Shown here: in pieces, positions 31,546-42,100 of the stretch
Layout: each line of letters begins with the position of its first letter
Position numbering within the stretch: the first letter of the stretch is position 1
Origin: Saprospiraceae bacterium
GTDB taxonomy: Bacteria > Bacteroidota > Bacteroidia > Chitinophagales > Saprospiraceae
Direction: 5' to 3'
Assembly: GCA_020627535.1 (NCBI GenBank)
Contig: JAHDGU010000004.1
Coordinates: forward strand, 186,001 to 250,000
DNA length: 64,000 nt
Position numbers and translations under genes: made by a program
Notes under the pieces: model-generated
The model's input: the letters and a program-made list of their open reading frames with translations, nothing else
Databases searched by the model: none
Told to the model about the DNA's origin: nothing

Positions 31546-32601
31546 ATGCTAAAGAGTGCTGTAATCACCGGTATGGGCATGTATGTGCCAGAGCAAGTAG
31601 TGACCAATGATGATCTCGCTACCGTCATGGACACCTCAGATGAGTGGATTCAAGAACGTACCGGGATCAAAGAAAGAAGATATGGCAAGAGGAACGAGGA
31701 ATCTCCCGTGTCTTTTGCCAAACATGCCTCCGAGCAAGCCATCGCAGAGGCAGGCATTGATAAGAATGAGATAGACTTCATTATATTCGCGACGCTCAGT
31801 AGCGATTACTTCTTTCCAGGATGTGGCGTGCTACTGCAGCGAGAGCTCGGCATCACCAATACCGAGATCGGCGCCCTTGATGTCAGGAATCAGTGTAGCG
31901 GATTTGTCTATGCACTCTCCGTGGCAGATCAGTTTATCAAGACAGGCATGTACAAGAAAATCCTGGTCGTAGGCTCTGAGATGCACTCGATGGGTCTTGA
32001 CTTTAGCACGCGCGGCCGAGGCGTGACCGTGATCTTTGGCGATGGCGCTGGTGCGGCGATCGTAGAGCCCACAGAAGACGAAGGTCGTGGGATCTTGAGC
32101 ACACATCTCCACTCCAATGGTGAAGGGGCTGAGCAGCTTTGCATGATCAATCCGGGCGCTCACGGTGGCCGGTATGATGACGTGGACTACGGGTATCCAG
32201 AGACAAGATTCGGGTCGACATTTATCACGCAGAAGATGCTTGATAATGGTCTCAACTATCCATACATGAACGGACAGGCAGTCTTCAAAATGGCCGTCAG
32301 GAAGTTTCCAGAAGTCATCGGCGAGGCATTAGCACAGAACGAGTTATCAACTTCTGATATTGATATTTTCGTACCACATCAGGCCAATTTGCGAATTAGT
32401 CAGTTCGTTCAGAAAGTACTTAAGCTCAATGATGATCAAGTCGTCAACAACATTCAGAAGTATGGCAACACGACCGCAGCCTCTATCCCGATCGCTCTCT
32501 GTGAGGCATGGAAGGATGGTCGGATCAACAAAGGGGATTTGGTCTGTCTTGCAGCATTTGGCAGCGGATTTACCTGGGCGAGTGCGCTTATCCGCTGGTA
32601 G
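31546..32601 (+). CDS. fabH: 3-oxoacyl-ACP synthase III (KAS III)
   Basis: A 351-residue thiolase-fold enzyme with the catalytic triad Cys117 (RNQCSGF), His278 (VPHQANLRI) and Asn308 (YGNTTAAS), plus GDGAGAAIVEP. It condenses an acyl-CoA with malonyl-ACP to start fatty acid chains. Isolated from other fab genes here, so it may be one of several KAS III paralogues, as is common in Bacteroidota. Confidence 0.93.
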   Translation: MLKSAVITGMGMYVPEQVVTNDDLATVMDTSDEWIQERTGIKERRYGKRNEESPVSFAKHASEQAIAEAGIDKNEIDFIIFATLSSDYFFPGCGVLLQRELGITNTEIGALDVRNQCSGFVYALSVADQFIKTGMYKKILVVGSEMHSMGLDFSTRGRGVTVIFGDGAGAAIVEPTEDEGRGILSTHLHSNGEGAEQLCMINPGAHGGRYDDVDYGYPETRFGSTFITQKMLDNGLNYPYMNGQAVFKMAVRKFPEVIGEALAQNELSTSDIDIFVPHQANLRISQFVQKVLKLNDDQVVNNIQKYGNTTAASIPIALCEAWKDGRINKGDLVCLAAFGSGFTWASALIRW

Positions 32602-32622
32602 GTCGACACTCGGCGGCAGCTC

Positions 32623-33762
32623 TTAGAGCATTGCTCCCTCACTATTGACTCTCACAAAATTTCTGAAGTTGTCTCGCGTCACATTGTACTCTGCTGCTTG
32701 ATATGCATTGACAAATGTTCTTGAGAGTCGCTTGGTACGCTTAGAGGACCATTTGATTTCAAATCCAGACACATTGGTACCCATCTCTTCGACGTAGTCA
32801 ATTTCTTGTTGCTGCTTGGTCCTCCAGAAATAGTTTCTGGTATATCTCTTATGATATTCATTTTGCTTGACTCGCTCTGAGATCAAGAAGTTTTCCCACA
32901 GAGCTCCTTTGTCTGTTCTAAGATCAAGGTCGTCAAAATTGCCAAGGATCGAATTTCTGATGCCTACGTCATAGAAGTACACCTTGCGCCCTTTGCGGAT
33001 TTCATTGCGCTGATTGCGGCTGTAGCTTCTGAGGCTAAAAACAACAAAGGCTTTTTCGAGAATATCAATATACTTATCGACTGTCTTTTGATCTATCCCG
33101 AGCAAGCGTGACAGCTCGGAACTATTGACTTCGCTGCCTATCTGTAGGGCTAGTGCCCGGACGAGATTGTCCAAGATGTGAGACTTACGCAGATTGGTAA
33201 GGGTCAAGATATCCTTGTAGAGATATCCATCGACGAGATTGCGCAAGATCTCAATCTCATCACCAGGATTGTTGATGACATCAGGATAGAAACCATAGAG
33301 AAGTCGATTCTCTAAGTCCTGCTCTGCTGCCAAGTATCCGACGTGATCTTCATACTCTTCCCAACTGATAGGATACAACTCAAAGGACCACTTCCTGCCA
33401 GTGAGCGACTCATTGACTGCACCCTGCAGATCGAGAGATGAAGAGCCACTGATCCACAGCTGTACGTGCGGCAATTGATCAATGATGATTTTCGCTGTGA
33501 TCCCAATATTATCGATCCTCTGGGCCTCATCTATGAACATCACTGTGTTATCTCCGATCAACTGTCGTATTTGCTGCGTGGAAATATCCATCAATAGTGT
33601 CCTAGCTGCGGGGTCATCCCCGTCATAAAACAAGTAGTCACCATCACCTAGCAGGGATCTAATGAGACTGGTCTTCCCCACTTGCCTTGCCCCAAGCAGG
33701 ACGATAGCTTTTCCAGCACCGATCCTCTTGCGTATACGGTTTGATATTACTCGTTGTATCAC
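32623..33762 (-). CDS. AAA+ ATPase with DUF4143 domain
   Basis: A 379-residue protein: Walker A GARQVGKTSLI (24-34), Walker B NTVMFIDEAQRIDN (about 73-86), then a winged-helix linker (LSRLLGIDQKTVDKYIDILE) and a C-terminal DUF4143 nuclease-like domain with KVYFYDVGIRNSIL, EIDYVEEMGTNVSGFEIKWS and K-rich end. The family is abundant and mobile in Bacteroidota, with unclear function; a defence or mobile-element role has been suggested. The start codon is 9 bp from the edge of a 34-bp perfect palindrome, and a 32-bp phased array lies upstream. Confidence 0.9.
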   Translation of the reverse strand: MIQRVISNRIRKRIGAGKAIVLLGARQVGKTSLIRSLLGDGDYLFYDGDDPAARTLLMDISTQQIRQLIGDNTVMFIDEAQRIDNIGITAKIIIDQLPHVQLWISGSSSLDLQGAVNESLTGRKWSFELYPISWEEYEDHVGYLAAEQDLENRLLYGFYPDVINNPGDEIEILRNLVDGYLYKDILTLTNLRKSHILDNLVRALALQIGSEVNSSELSRLLGIDQKTVDKYIDILEKAFVVFSLRSYSRNQRNEIRKGRKVYFYDVGIRNSILGNFDDLDLRTDKGALWENFLISERVKQNEYHKRYTRNYFWRTKQQQEIDYVEEMGTNVSGFEIKWSSKRTKRLSRTFVNAYQAAEYNVTRDNFRNFVRVNSEGAML

Positions 33763-33771
33763 ATCATAAAC

Positions 33772-33805
33772 ATAACGATTTCGGAATTAATTCCGAAATC
33801 GTTAT
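33772..33805. promoter_or_regulatory. 34-bp perfect palindrome in the ATPase gene leader
   Basis: Two 17-base arms (ATAACGATTTCGGAATT and its complement) meet with no spacer. The palindrome lies 9 bp upstream of the ATPase start codon on the minus strand. Its right arm matches the end of the tandem unit that follows, so it is the mirror-image edge of the array. It could be an operator or would form a long hairpin in RNA or in extruded DNA. Confidence 0.85.
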
Positions 33806-34088
33806 AACTTTTTAGGACTTTATTCCTATATAGTTATGTTTTTTAAGGATTATAATCCTATATAGTTATAATTTTTTTGGTTTACTATCATATGTAGTTA
33901 TACTTTTCCAGGATTCTATTCCGATTTAGTTATACTTTTCTAGGATTATATTCCGATTTAATTATACTTTTCGAGGATTCAACGCTCGTAGCACTGAATC
34001 TTTCTAGCATTTTGTTCCTATTTCGCTATGCTATTACAGGATTATATTCCTATTTCGTTATGTTTATTTCGTATTGTAGGTATTTGCG
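33801..34088. repeat. 32-bp-phased tandem repeat array, about nine degenerate units
   Basis: Units begin at 33801, 33833, 33865, 33897, 33929, 33961, 33993, 34025 and 34057: nine steps of exactly 32 bp, the seventh and last strongly decayed. Each unit runs GTTAT(A/G), a T-rich spacer, a dyad such as GGATTATATTCC (perfect as GGATTATAATCC near 33847), then GATTTA or TATTTC. Three helical turns per unit would place all dyads on one face of the helix. Sequences differ by several bases but no indel has accumulated. Confidence 0.85.
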
Positions 34089-34198
34089 ATTGGGATGATT
34101 AAAACGTCATAGCTATCGAATCACATTTTTTTAGAGCTGCGATTATGCTGTGATCTGCATATGACGCTAGGTGTATCAACCTGTAAAAAGTCACAAAA

Positions 34199-34225
34199 AA
34201 TTTGACCTAATTTCGCGATTCTAGC
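34199..34225 (+). promoter_or_regulatory. Possible promoter for the START-domain gene
   Basis: TTTG near 34200, about 17 bp, then TAGCGTTT near 34221 (one mismatch to TAnnTTTG), roughly 20 bp upstream of the ATG at 34245. Confidence 0.35.
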
Positions 34226-34244
34226 GTTTATACCTCAGTCGACA

Positions 34245-34925
34245 ATGTACATGAACACCCATCCATCTCGCATACAGCCATGTCCATCAGGCCTGTTGGT
34301 CATGACAAGACTTTGCATATTGGCTATGTGTACAGTGGCACTTATTCCCCACAGCGCTTCCGCGCAAATGGATGACAGCTGGAAACTTTCCAAAAACAAA
34401 AAGGAAATCTCCATCTACACCCGAAAGGTGGAAGGTGTAGGTCTCAAGGAATTCAATGCACAGATGACGGTGGATGCAACTGTCGATGAAGTGAAAGAGC
34501 GCATCTCAGCAGTCGATGACTACACCAGTTGGATGCACAACATGGTAGGCTGTTCCAAGAGTGAGGAGACCGATGAAGGCTTCTTGACCTACTGCCATCA
34601 AGCAGCACCATGGCCAGCACGAGATCGAGACATTGCTGTCAGACTCAAGTTTGAACCACTAGATGGTGGCGGCTTCTATGTGCGTATGATTTGCGAACCT
34701 GAAGCTATCAAGCTCAATGAGGATTTGATACGCGTCACTAAAGTAGAGGGTTTCTGGAAAGTCTACCCTCTCGAAGATGGCAGCACACATGTCGAGCAGC
34801 AGGTCTTAGCTGATCCCGCCGGAGTGATCCCGCTATGGTTGGCCAATATGGTCGTGACAGATAATCCCTACAAGAGTTATCAGGCGCTGCGAAGTCTCTT
34901 GGAAGGGAATGAAGCAGAAGAATAA
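34245..34925 (+). CDS. Secreted START / SRPBCC domain protein
   Basis: A 226-residue protein with a signal peptide; translation may start at 34245 or at the inner ATG (MTRLCILAMC, about 34302). The mature part is a START-type helix-grip domain: EISIYTRKVEGVGLKEFNAQ, VDDYTSWMHNMVGCSKSEET, CHQAAPWPARDRDIAVRLKF, LADPAGVIPLWLANMVVTDN. Such domains bind lipids or other hydrophobic ligands. An envelope lipid-binding role is inferred. Not obviously linked to its neighbours. Confidence 0.82.
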   Translation: MYMNTHPSRIQPCPSGLLVMTRLCILAMCTVALIPHSASAQMDDSWKLSKNKKEISIYTRKVEGVGLKEFNAQMTVDATVDEVKERISAVDDYTSWMHNMVGCSKSEETDEGFLTYCHQAAPWPARDRDIAVRLKFEPLDGGGFYVRMICEPEAIKLNEDLIRVTKVEGFWKVYPLEDGSTHVEQQVLADPAGVIPLWLANMVVTDNPYKSYQALRSLLEGNEAEE

Positions 34926-34930
34926 TCGAA

Positions 34931-35252
34931 TTAGTTCTTCCTATCCCCTTCCACTATTCGTCGAATCTCATTGGCGTCTTGTCTGTTGTCGAATACCCCA
35001 AGTATTGTGATCAGTGAACTATCATGAATGTAATAAATCGAGATATATTTTGTCACAACACACTTATGCAGGTCTTGCCGAAATTGAGAATGAGCATATA
35101 ATGAGGGGAAGCGTCTTATCCCGACGAGTCTATCGTCGAGCTTGATAATGAATTCCTTCTTGACTTTTGCCCCCCAATTCACGCTCTAGATATTCTAGAA
35201 TTAACTCTAACTGTCGCTGAGCCGTACGAGTCAGCTTGACATCGCGGCTCAT
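34931..35252 (-). pseudogene. RelE/ParE-family toxin gene, frameshifted in a C6 tract
   Basis: Translation from the ATG at 35252 gives MSRDVKLTRTAQRQLELILE and YLERELGG, an ordinary ParE N-terminus. It then leaves frame in a run of six C (35170-35175; six G on the coding strand) and stops after 41 residues. Removing one base restores ELGAKVKKEFIIKLDDRLVG, IRRFPSLYAHSQFRQDLHKC and IYYIHDSSLITILGVFDNRQ, a complete ParE-like toxin of 106 residues. The gene begins inside the antitoxin stop (ATGA overlap). It is either an inactivated toxin, a slippage-switched (phase-variable) toxin, or a sequencing error in the homopolymer. Confidence 0.82.
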
Positions 35253-35476
35253 GTTCGCCGAGATGACATAAAACTCTCATAGTCTATGGTCTTGCCTTCG
35301 AGACTTTCTTGAATTGATATCTTGATCATTTCTTGTTGATGAATGTCAAGTTCGTTCCAAAAATCTCCTGTATTCTGAGACTGCTCAAGCAATTGCCTAA
35401 CTTGCAAAATGACTCCCTCGTCTTCAGTATTTATGATTTGACGGATCAGCTGTAACTTTTGATGAGAGACTTCCAT
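35249..35476 (-). CDS. Antitoxin of a ParE-type toxin-antitoxin pair
   Basis: A 75-residue protein: MEVSHQKLQLIRQIINTEDE, GVILQVRQLLEQSQNTGDFW, NELDIHQQEMIKISIQESLE, ending DYESFMSSRRT. Small, acidic and helical, and placed directly before the toxin with a 4-bp overlap, as in other Bacteroidota ParE modules. It is intact. If the toxin is really frameshifted, the antitoxin may still be kept for regulation or against other toxins. Confidence 0.75.
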   Translation of the reverse strand: MEVSHQKLQLIRQIINTEDEGVILQVRQLLEQSQNTGDFWNELDIHQQEMIKISIQESLEGKTIDYESFMSSRRT

Positions 35477-35575
35477 CTGCGATAGTGTTTGACCTAAAAG
35501 TAAAACACATTTTCTCGTACCTTGAGTTCAACTCGCTCCATAACCACCATACATAAATTCACCAAAGCTTGAATT

Positions 35576-36292
35576 TTGATCCTAGAAATCTGCGCATCCA
35601 ATCTTACATCTTGCCTCAATGCTCAACTTGGTGGTGCCGATCGCATAGAGCTATGCGAGAATCTTGCAGTCGGTGGATTGACGCCGAGTCAAGAACTCAT
35701 GGATCAGGCTTTCGCCAAAATGAAGATTCCCTTTCATGTACTAATCCGACCAAGAGCGGGTGACTTTATCTACAGTCCAGAAGAGGCAGATCTTATGTCC
35801 CATCAGATCCAAGCTGCCAAAGCCGCAGGTGCTGTCGGAATCGTCATCGGAGCTCTTGATTCTCAAGGGAGCTTAGATCTTGACTTGGCCGGTCGATTTC
35901 GAGACGAATGCGCCGAGGTCAAGCTTATCTTCCATCGAGCTATCGATGTGTGCAGCACTCCCTGGGAAGCAATTGACAAGCTCGTTGCGCTAGGATATGA
36001 TGGACTCTTGACCAGTGGATTTGCACCTACAGCAGTGGAAGGAATCGACAGCCTACGGCAAATCGTCAATCACTGTCCTACAGGATTTGAAGTCATTGCA
36101 GCCTCTGGTATCAATCGCGATAATGCTGCAGCTCTCACCACCATCCGTCTATCTGGTATTCATGCCAGTGCTACTGGAGCTAGGAAAACTCCATTACTCG
36201 AACAGTTTGGCCAAAATCAACTGCCAGTTGAATCATCCACCATGAGTAGAGTTGATGAAATCAAAGCATTACATCGATTAATCAAGATCTGA
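35576..36292 (+). CDS. cutC: Copper homeostasis protein CutC
   Basis: A 238-residue TIM-barrel protein: LEICASNLTSCLNAQLGGAD, RIELCENLAVGGLTPSQELM, FHVLIRPRAGDFIYS, LIFHRAIDVCSTPWEAID, GYDGLLTSGFAPTAVEGID, and the ASGINRDNAA and SGIHASATGARK loops. Length fits the family. No ATG is available: an in-frame TGA (35570-35572) lies two codons upstream, so translation probably begins at the TTG at 35576. CutC was linked to copper tolerance, but its biochemical role is uncertain. Confidence 0.93.
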   Translation: MILEICASNLTSCLNAQLGGADRIELCENLAVGGLTPSQELMDQAFAKMKIPFHVLIRPRAGDFIYSPEEADLMSHQIQAAKAAGAVGIVIGALDSQGSLDLDLAGRFRDECAEVKLIFHRAIDVCSTPWEAIDKLVALGYDGLLTSGFAPTAVEGIDSLRQIVNHCPTGFEVIAASGINRDNAAALTTIRLSGIHASATGARKTPLLEQFGQNQLPVESSTMSRVDEIKALHRLIKI

Positions 36293-36955
36293 CGATCTAC
36301 GTTTGAGTCGATAGCTCACGGATGGAGAAATATTATAACCTGAGCCACCGTCAAACAATCTGTAACTTAAACCCGCTTTCACACCTACTTGGACTCGATC
36401 AGAGATATCAAGTGCGATCAGGAACTTAAGCTGAATTCCGAGCCCCGCCCAATCCCTTGTGCGATTCCGTGGCTCGTAGTATGTCCCCCAATCAAAACAT
36501 CCTGCTCTGTAGATCTGTCCCCCTGTGATATACATGGGCCCTGCTCCCATGAGAAAACTCCATTTGCCTTGATCTACGACACGATAGTATGCTGCCAATT
36601 CCCAAATTTGCGAAGAGGTAAATCTGATATCACCCACTGTCTCAGGACAAGGTCGTCTCTTTTGCTCTACCGTGTAGAGATCGCTGTAGGGTAAATAATA
36701 ATTGTTGTATGCGAGCTCGAATGTCCAGGGAATTTCGTCTTCAGAATACTGGAAATAAAAACCAGATGGCAATAAGGGCAACCCTCCAATCGTCGTGCTT
36801 CTACTCCCCACTTGAGGTGTACCATCAAAGAAGTTGACAAAGTTGTTGTTGACACCAAATCGAAGATTTTCCAAAAATGGACCTTGAGCCTGGCAAGTCA
36901 ACAAAACCGCTGATGATGCGAAAACAAAAAGAAGCTGTTTAGAAATGTGATCCAT
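36278..36955 (-). CDS. Putative outer-membrane beta-barrel protein
   Basis: A 225-residue protein with signal peptide MDHISKQLLFVFASSAVLLT (then CQAQ). Strand-rich sequence with alternating residues (GFYFQYSEDEIPWTFELAYN, KWSFLMGAGPMYITGGQIYR, QVGVKAGLSYRLFDGGSGYN, then ISPSVSYRLKRR), as in small OmpW- or PorT-like barrels. Its 3' end overlaps cutC (convergent) by 15 bp. Function unknown. Confidence 0.65.
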   Translation of the reverse strand: MDHISKQLLFVFASSAVLLTCQAQGPFLENLRFGVNNNFVNFFDGTPQVGSRSTTIGGLPLLPSGFYFQYSEDEIPWTFELAYNNYYLPYSDLYTVEQKRRPCPETVGDIRFTSSQIWELAAYYRVVDQGKWSFLMGAGPMYITGGQIYRAGCFDWGTYYEPRNRTRDWAGLGIQLKFLIALDISDRVQVGVKAGLSYRLFDGGSGYNISPSVSYRLKRRSSDLD

Positions 36956-37158
36956 ACCCTCGGACCAAAACTAGCAGATTTTCTCATCCTTGCAGTTATG
37001 TCTACGTACTGCTCCTGGTGGCATTTGCGCGCCATCAATCAGACCGATGGTCGATCCAAAAGAGATTAGTCCAACGGAAACATTCATCTTTCACGCACTA
37101 GCATCTCTCCTAATAATAAAGCGCAACTTTGCAGCTTCAAAATTTAGACCTAAGACAC

Positions 37159-38919
37159 ATGCAATCCATCCGCAATATTGCTATCATCGCCCACGTCGAT
37201 CACGGAAAGACGACGCTCGTGGACAAAATCATCCATGAGTGCAAAGTCCTTGATGACCGAAAAGACACTGGCGAACTCATCCTGGACAATCAAGATCTTG
37301 AGCGTGAACGTGGTATTACAATAACCTCCAAGAATGTAGCAGCTCAGTTCAGAGACACCAAGATCAACATCATCGACACGCCGGGTCACGCCGACTTTGG
37401 TGGTGAAGTGGAGCGAGTGCTCAAGATGGCGGATGGTGTGCTTCTCCTTGTCGACGCCTTTGAAGGTCCGATGCCACAGACGCGCTTCGTCCTGAGCAAG
37501 GCGATAGAGCTGGGGCTCAAGCCCATCTTGGTGGTCAACAAAGTGGACAAGGAAAACTGCCGACCTGAAGATGTGCAAAGTGATGTATTTGATCTCATGT
37601 TCAATCTTGATGCGACAGAAGATCAGCTAGATTTTGAGACACTCTTTGGCTCATCCAAGTACGGCTGGATGTCATATGACTACAAGCAACAGACAAAGGA
37701 TATCATCCCTCTACTCCAAGCCGTAGTCGATCAGATTCCAGAAGCACCGTACAATGAAGGTCCTGCTCAGATGCAGATTACATCTCTGGACTACAGCCAG
37801 TTTACTGGAAGGATTGCCATCGGCCGTATATTCAGAGGTGATCTGGTAGCCGGTCAAGACTACATGCTGATGAAGAAAGACGGCACGCAAAAAAAAGTGC
37901 GTATCAAAGAGCTACATGTCTTTGAAGGTCTCGGCAAAGCGAAGGTCGATACAGCTCGTAGCGGAGACATCTGTGCCATCGTGGGAGTCGATGGATTTGA
38001 TATCGGAGACACCATCGCTGATCTGGAGCAGCCAGAGGCCATGCCTACCATCAGTGTAGATGAGCCCACCATGAGCATGCTCTTTACGATCAACACTTCT
38101 CCATTTTTCGGGAAGGAAGGCAAGTTTGTCACTTCGAGACATCTACGCGATCGTCTATACAAGGAAACCGAAAAGAATCTCGCTCTCCGTGTGGTCGATA
38201 CTGACAGTGAAGACAAGTTTAATGTCTATGGAAGAGGAGTACTTCACCTCTCCGTACTGATCGAGACCATGAGACGTGAGGGCTATGAGCTCCAAGTCGG
38301 TAAGCCGGAGGTGATCTTCAAGACGATCGATGGAGCCAAGTGCGAGCCCATAGAGTCACTGGTGATTGACGTACCAGAAGAGTTCTCAGGCAAAGCCATC
38401 GAGCTGGTCACCCAGCGCAAAGGTCTTCTGGAAGTCATGGAGCCCAAAGGCGATGTCCAACATCTAGAATTCAAGATCCCATCTCGAGGTCTTATCGGTC
38501 TGAGAAACAATATGCTCACCGCCACTGCTGGACAAGCGGTGATGACGCACAGATTCGTCGCCTACGAGCCCTACAAGGGAGAGCTTCCGAGTAGAACCAA
38601 AGGATCTCTCGTATCAGGCATGGAAGGTCAAGCGCTAGCCTATGCACTAGATCGCTTACAGGATAGAGGCAGATTCTTCGTGGATCCAGGAGATAAAGTC
38701 TACAAAGGCCAAGTGATCGGAGAACATAGCCGAGACAATGATCTCGAGGTCAATGTCATCAAGGGAAAAAAACTCACCAATATGCGTGCCTCAGGTAGTG
38801 ATGACAGTGCCAAGCTCGCTCCGAAGCTCGTCTTCTCCTTGGAAGAAGCAATGGAGTACATCAGAGACGATGAGTACCTCGAGGTGACGCCTGAGAGCCT
38901 CAGAATGAGAAAGATATAG
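37159..38919 (+). CDS. typA: GTP-binding protein TypA/BipA
   Basis: The longer open frame begins at 37129, but [20 protein letters not shown] from 37159 fits the family (586 residues). G1 [10 protein letters not shown]2 region RERGITI, G3 [13 protein letters not shown]4 NKVDKE. Domain II starts near [20 protein letters not shown], then the EF-G-like domains III and V with [20 protein letters not shown] and the BipA-specific C-terminal domain ([20 protein letters not shown]). It is a ribosome-associated GTPase used under stress or low temperature. Followed by a strong terminator. Confidence 0.96.
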   Translation: MQSIRNIAIIAHVDHGKTTLVDKIIHECKVLDDRKDTGELILDNQDLERERGITITSKNVAAQFRDTKINIIDTPGHADFGGEVERVLKMADGVLLLVDAFEGPMPQTRFVLSKAIELGLKPILVVNKVDKENCRPEDVQSDVFDLMFNLDATEDQLDFETLFGSSKYGWMSYDYKQQTKDIIPLLQAVVDQIPEAPYNEGPAQMQITSLDYSQFTGRIAIGRIFRGDLVAGQDYMLMKKDGTQKKVRIKELHVFEGLGKAKVDTARSGDICAIVGVDGFDIGDTIADLEQPEAMPTISVDEPTMSMLFTINTSPFFGKEGKFVTSRHLRDRLYKETEKNLALRVVDTDSEDKFNVYGRGVLHLSVLIETMRREGYELQVGKPEVIFKTIDGAKCEPIESLVIDVPEEFSGKAIELVTQRKGLLEVMEPKGDVQHLEFKIPSRGLIGLRNNMLTATAGQAVMTHRFVAYEPYKGELPSRTKGSLVSGMEGQALAYALDRLQDRGRFFVDPGDKVYKGQVIGEHSRDNDLEVNVIKGKKLTNMRASGSDDSAKLAPKLVFSLEEAMEYIRDDEYLEVTPESLRMRKI

Positions 38920-39049
38920 ACTAGAAACCTGCAATTTTCGGCATATGTGGGAGTATCCTGCTCATCTTGACCAAGGATTGCACTACATTTAGCGCAGAGA
39001 GACATTAACAAGTTTTTTGGTTAGACCCCCTGCTTGTTAAACATCCACG

Positions 39050-39079
39050 GCTGGCTGCTTCGGCAGCCAGCTTCTTTTT
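39050..39079 (+). terminator. Rho-independent terminator after typA
   Basis: GCTGGCTGC, TTCG loop, GCAGCCAGC, then TTCTTTTT: a 9-bp GC-rich stem with a stable tetraloop and T tract, 131 bp downstream of the typA stop. Confidence 0.9.
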
Positions 39080-39163
39080 CCCCAAAATAGTCTAGAGGCC
39101 CCAAATTGGGTGAAAGCAAGCTGAAACAACTACAGATCGATCCGAGCTAAGGTGATAGAACCA

Positions 39164-42100
39164 CTATTGCTTCACAATTCTTCCTAGTTCTATGTGACCG
39201 TCCGGAGTACTCAACTGCAGGGTGTAGACTCCTGGACTCAGGCTGCTCAGGTCGAGCTTGTGATGTCCATATGCAGCAAGTACCAATCGGCCATGTATGT
39301 CGAAGAGCCTAGCCTCAAGATCTTGAGAGATGGGCTCCACGTCCGAGGATATTTGAAGTTGGTTCATTGCAGGATTGGGTTGAATCATATACCTCTTTGA
39401 TGTGATGGTTTCTCTCGATCCGATCCGATCTTCTGAAACCCTCGTACGTGACTGCGCGCGATTGAACAAAGGATGATCTCCGAGCACGCCATCTTCATCT
39501 AAGGGTGCATAGACTTCCAGGCTCGATTTGAGCAGATTTCCATCTTGGATGGCTTGAATCTCATCGCCATTCATGCCACTCCTGTATAACAGCCAATTGC
39601 GCACAGAGAATTCCCCCGGTGCATTGTAGCCTCCGAGATTGACAAGCTCTGGCTCAATCGCCTCAATAGCAGTACCGATCAAGCGTCCATCTAGATAAAG
39701 ATAGCTGCGAGCTTGAGCATAGTAGTGACTGAGGGTGACCCGATGCCACTGCCCATCTGTGATGATGGAGGTATCTCTGAGGGTGACATCTTCACTGTCA
39801 CGATACTCGAGCTTACCGTCATCGAGGATGTTGAGGGAAATACTCGACCTACTGTCATCACCAAGGTCTATCGTACTGATTTCTCCTGGCATATTCGATT
39901 GAAATTCAAAACTGTGGGTAAATGCATGAGCCGTCTCATCAAAATGAGTGGTCAGAAAGCGATTGAGATCTGTGCCTAGAGCATACTTGGTCTCAGTCTC
40001 TGCCCACTCAGGTTGCTTTTTGCCATCTGAGATGGCATCAAAGAGGCTAGGCGGAAAGGCATAGCTGTACTCTAGATGTCCAGCAAGATTGGGATGGCCA
40101 AAGTCCTCTTGATATCCTGTCGCCCAGTTGCCCGTCCCATTATCGATGGCACCAAGCACATTGATACTTGCGAGATTCCAAGAGTGTATAAGCAGATTCA
40201 TGTCTTTGATGTACTGGTAATCTAGAGCGTCAAAATCTTGTCTGGGATAACAGTTGACCACAACGGGTGTAATATTCTGAGACTCTGCCAATGCTACAAG
40301 CTCAAGCATATTGTCACGAAACTGATCAAAAACCATCTGACCACCATTGACAATTCCCTCGTTGCCAAGGGATAGCCCCAGCACGACATACTCTGGACAA
40401 AGACCAGGCACATCTCGTGCCCAGCGATCCAGCACCTTGACCGTATTGTCACCACCTACTGAGAGATTGAAGAGATCCCACTCCGCACCTAGACCTTCTG
40501 CCGCTCGCTCTTCGAGCAACTGTTTGTACTGAAAGGCATAGCCCATGTCATCTGGAGCGCCTTGGCCACGAGCTACCGATGAACCTACGACTGCAATCAA
40601 GTTTTCACTCGACTCTTCGCAGAGCTCTAGAGATGTATATTCTGTTACCCTAAAAGCATTCAGATACCCAAAGCTGCCAAGCTCTTGACCAAACTCCAGG
40701 ATGATGCGCCCCTCCACATCTGGAAATACCAGGTCTGTGGTGTAGAAGCTATTGTTATTTCCATCATAGTCATCCGCACCGATGCCCTCTCCACCAGTAG
40801 TCATAGAGCCAGACACACCATTGGCACCAAAAGCAGTGACCGCTGTCCTTACCAAGCTCTCACTACTCCGACTGGAGAAGCAGTGGATCCTGTAGCCACT
40901 ACTTGTAGATAGACCTGATATCTGTATCTGGCCAGTATTTCCAGTACGGAAGTAGTCCTGTGTCGCTGTGGCCACGGCAAAGTCACCCAAAAGTGAATCA
41001 CTGACTTCGAGAAGGCCACCATCTTCTATGCCATTATCCGTCATACTCTTGATCACCTGAAGGCTGATGTCAGTCGACGCACCTGCGATATCCCGTACAT
41101 CTATAGAAGGACCAGAGCTAAATGGTGAGGTGATATTGTTCCAAGTATTGCCGTATACATCTGGACTCATAGTAGCATTGCCATCCACACCATCATCTGG
41201 ACCAAGATCTACCAAAAAATGGCTCACGACCTGAGCTGCAACGCTGATGGTCTTGGTATCGCTGACCTCAGAGTCCGGCTCTTGTGACATCGCTTGCACA
41301 GTAATCTCACCATTGACCATCGGGATCAAAAGGCCATCTTCTCTAATATTGGCCATGGATCTCTCTCGCACGGACCAGCTCACTCCTTGAAACTGAGCAG
41401 AATCCGGGAACACCGCGGCCGACATCTGACTCGCACCACCATTTTCTCCGATGTCCTCTCCACTGATGACGATACTATCTACAAGGACGATGTCGGCGGC
41501 CTCGTATTCCTCAAGGATGAGTGCGCCAATGTAGGCGAAGTCTCCTGCCTCTCTACTCACTGTGATGGTCAGACTTCCATCTGCACGGGCAGTGAGAACG
41601 TCACTAGCTAGCACAGTATCATTGTTACCATCATAACCTCCACTGCCGATGTCGAGTCCACTCGTCTGCAGACTGTAGCTCTGGCTCTGAGCTGACTCTA
41701 CGGTATAGTTTGTGATGCGGGTCTGGGTGTTTTCTCTCGTGGCAAAGAAAAGGAGTCGATAGCTCCTAGTTGGATCGAGTCCTGATATGGAAAATGAAGA
41801 GCTGCCAGTGGTAAAGAAATAGTCTTGGGTCACGGTCGCGATTGCCAGCTCTCCCAATAGGGCTTCGTCTGGCGCAAGGAGACCACCGTGATTGATACCA
41901 TTAGTAGAAAAAGTTGAAACAAGCGTCAAGCTGTAAGCGGATTCTTCGCCCAAGTCATTGGTGAGATCGATGCTGCTGCCTTGTGCGCTAGTAGGGACAT
42001 TGTTCCAAGCCCTTGCAAGGCGATCCGGACTTTCTGTGGCATTACCATTGACTCCATCGTCAGGGCCAAAATCAATCAAAAAACTCTGCAAAGGCTCTTG

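Noticed and set aside
33801-34088. CRISPR array
   Set aside because: The unit repeats back to back with no spacers of similar length and unique sequence, and no cas genes are present.
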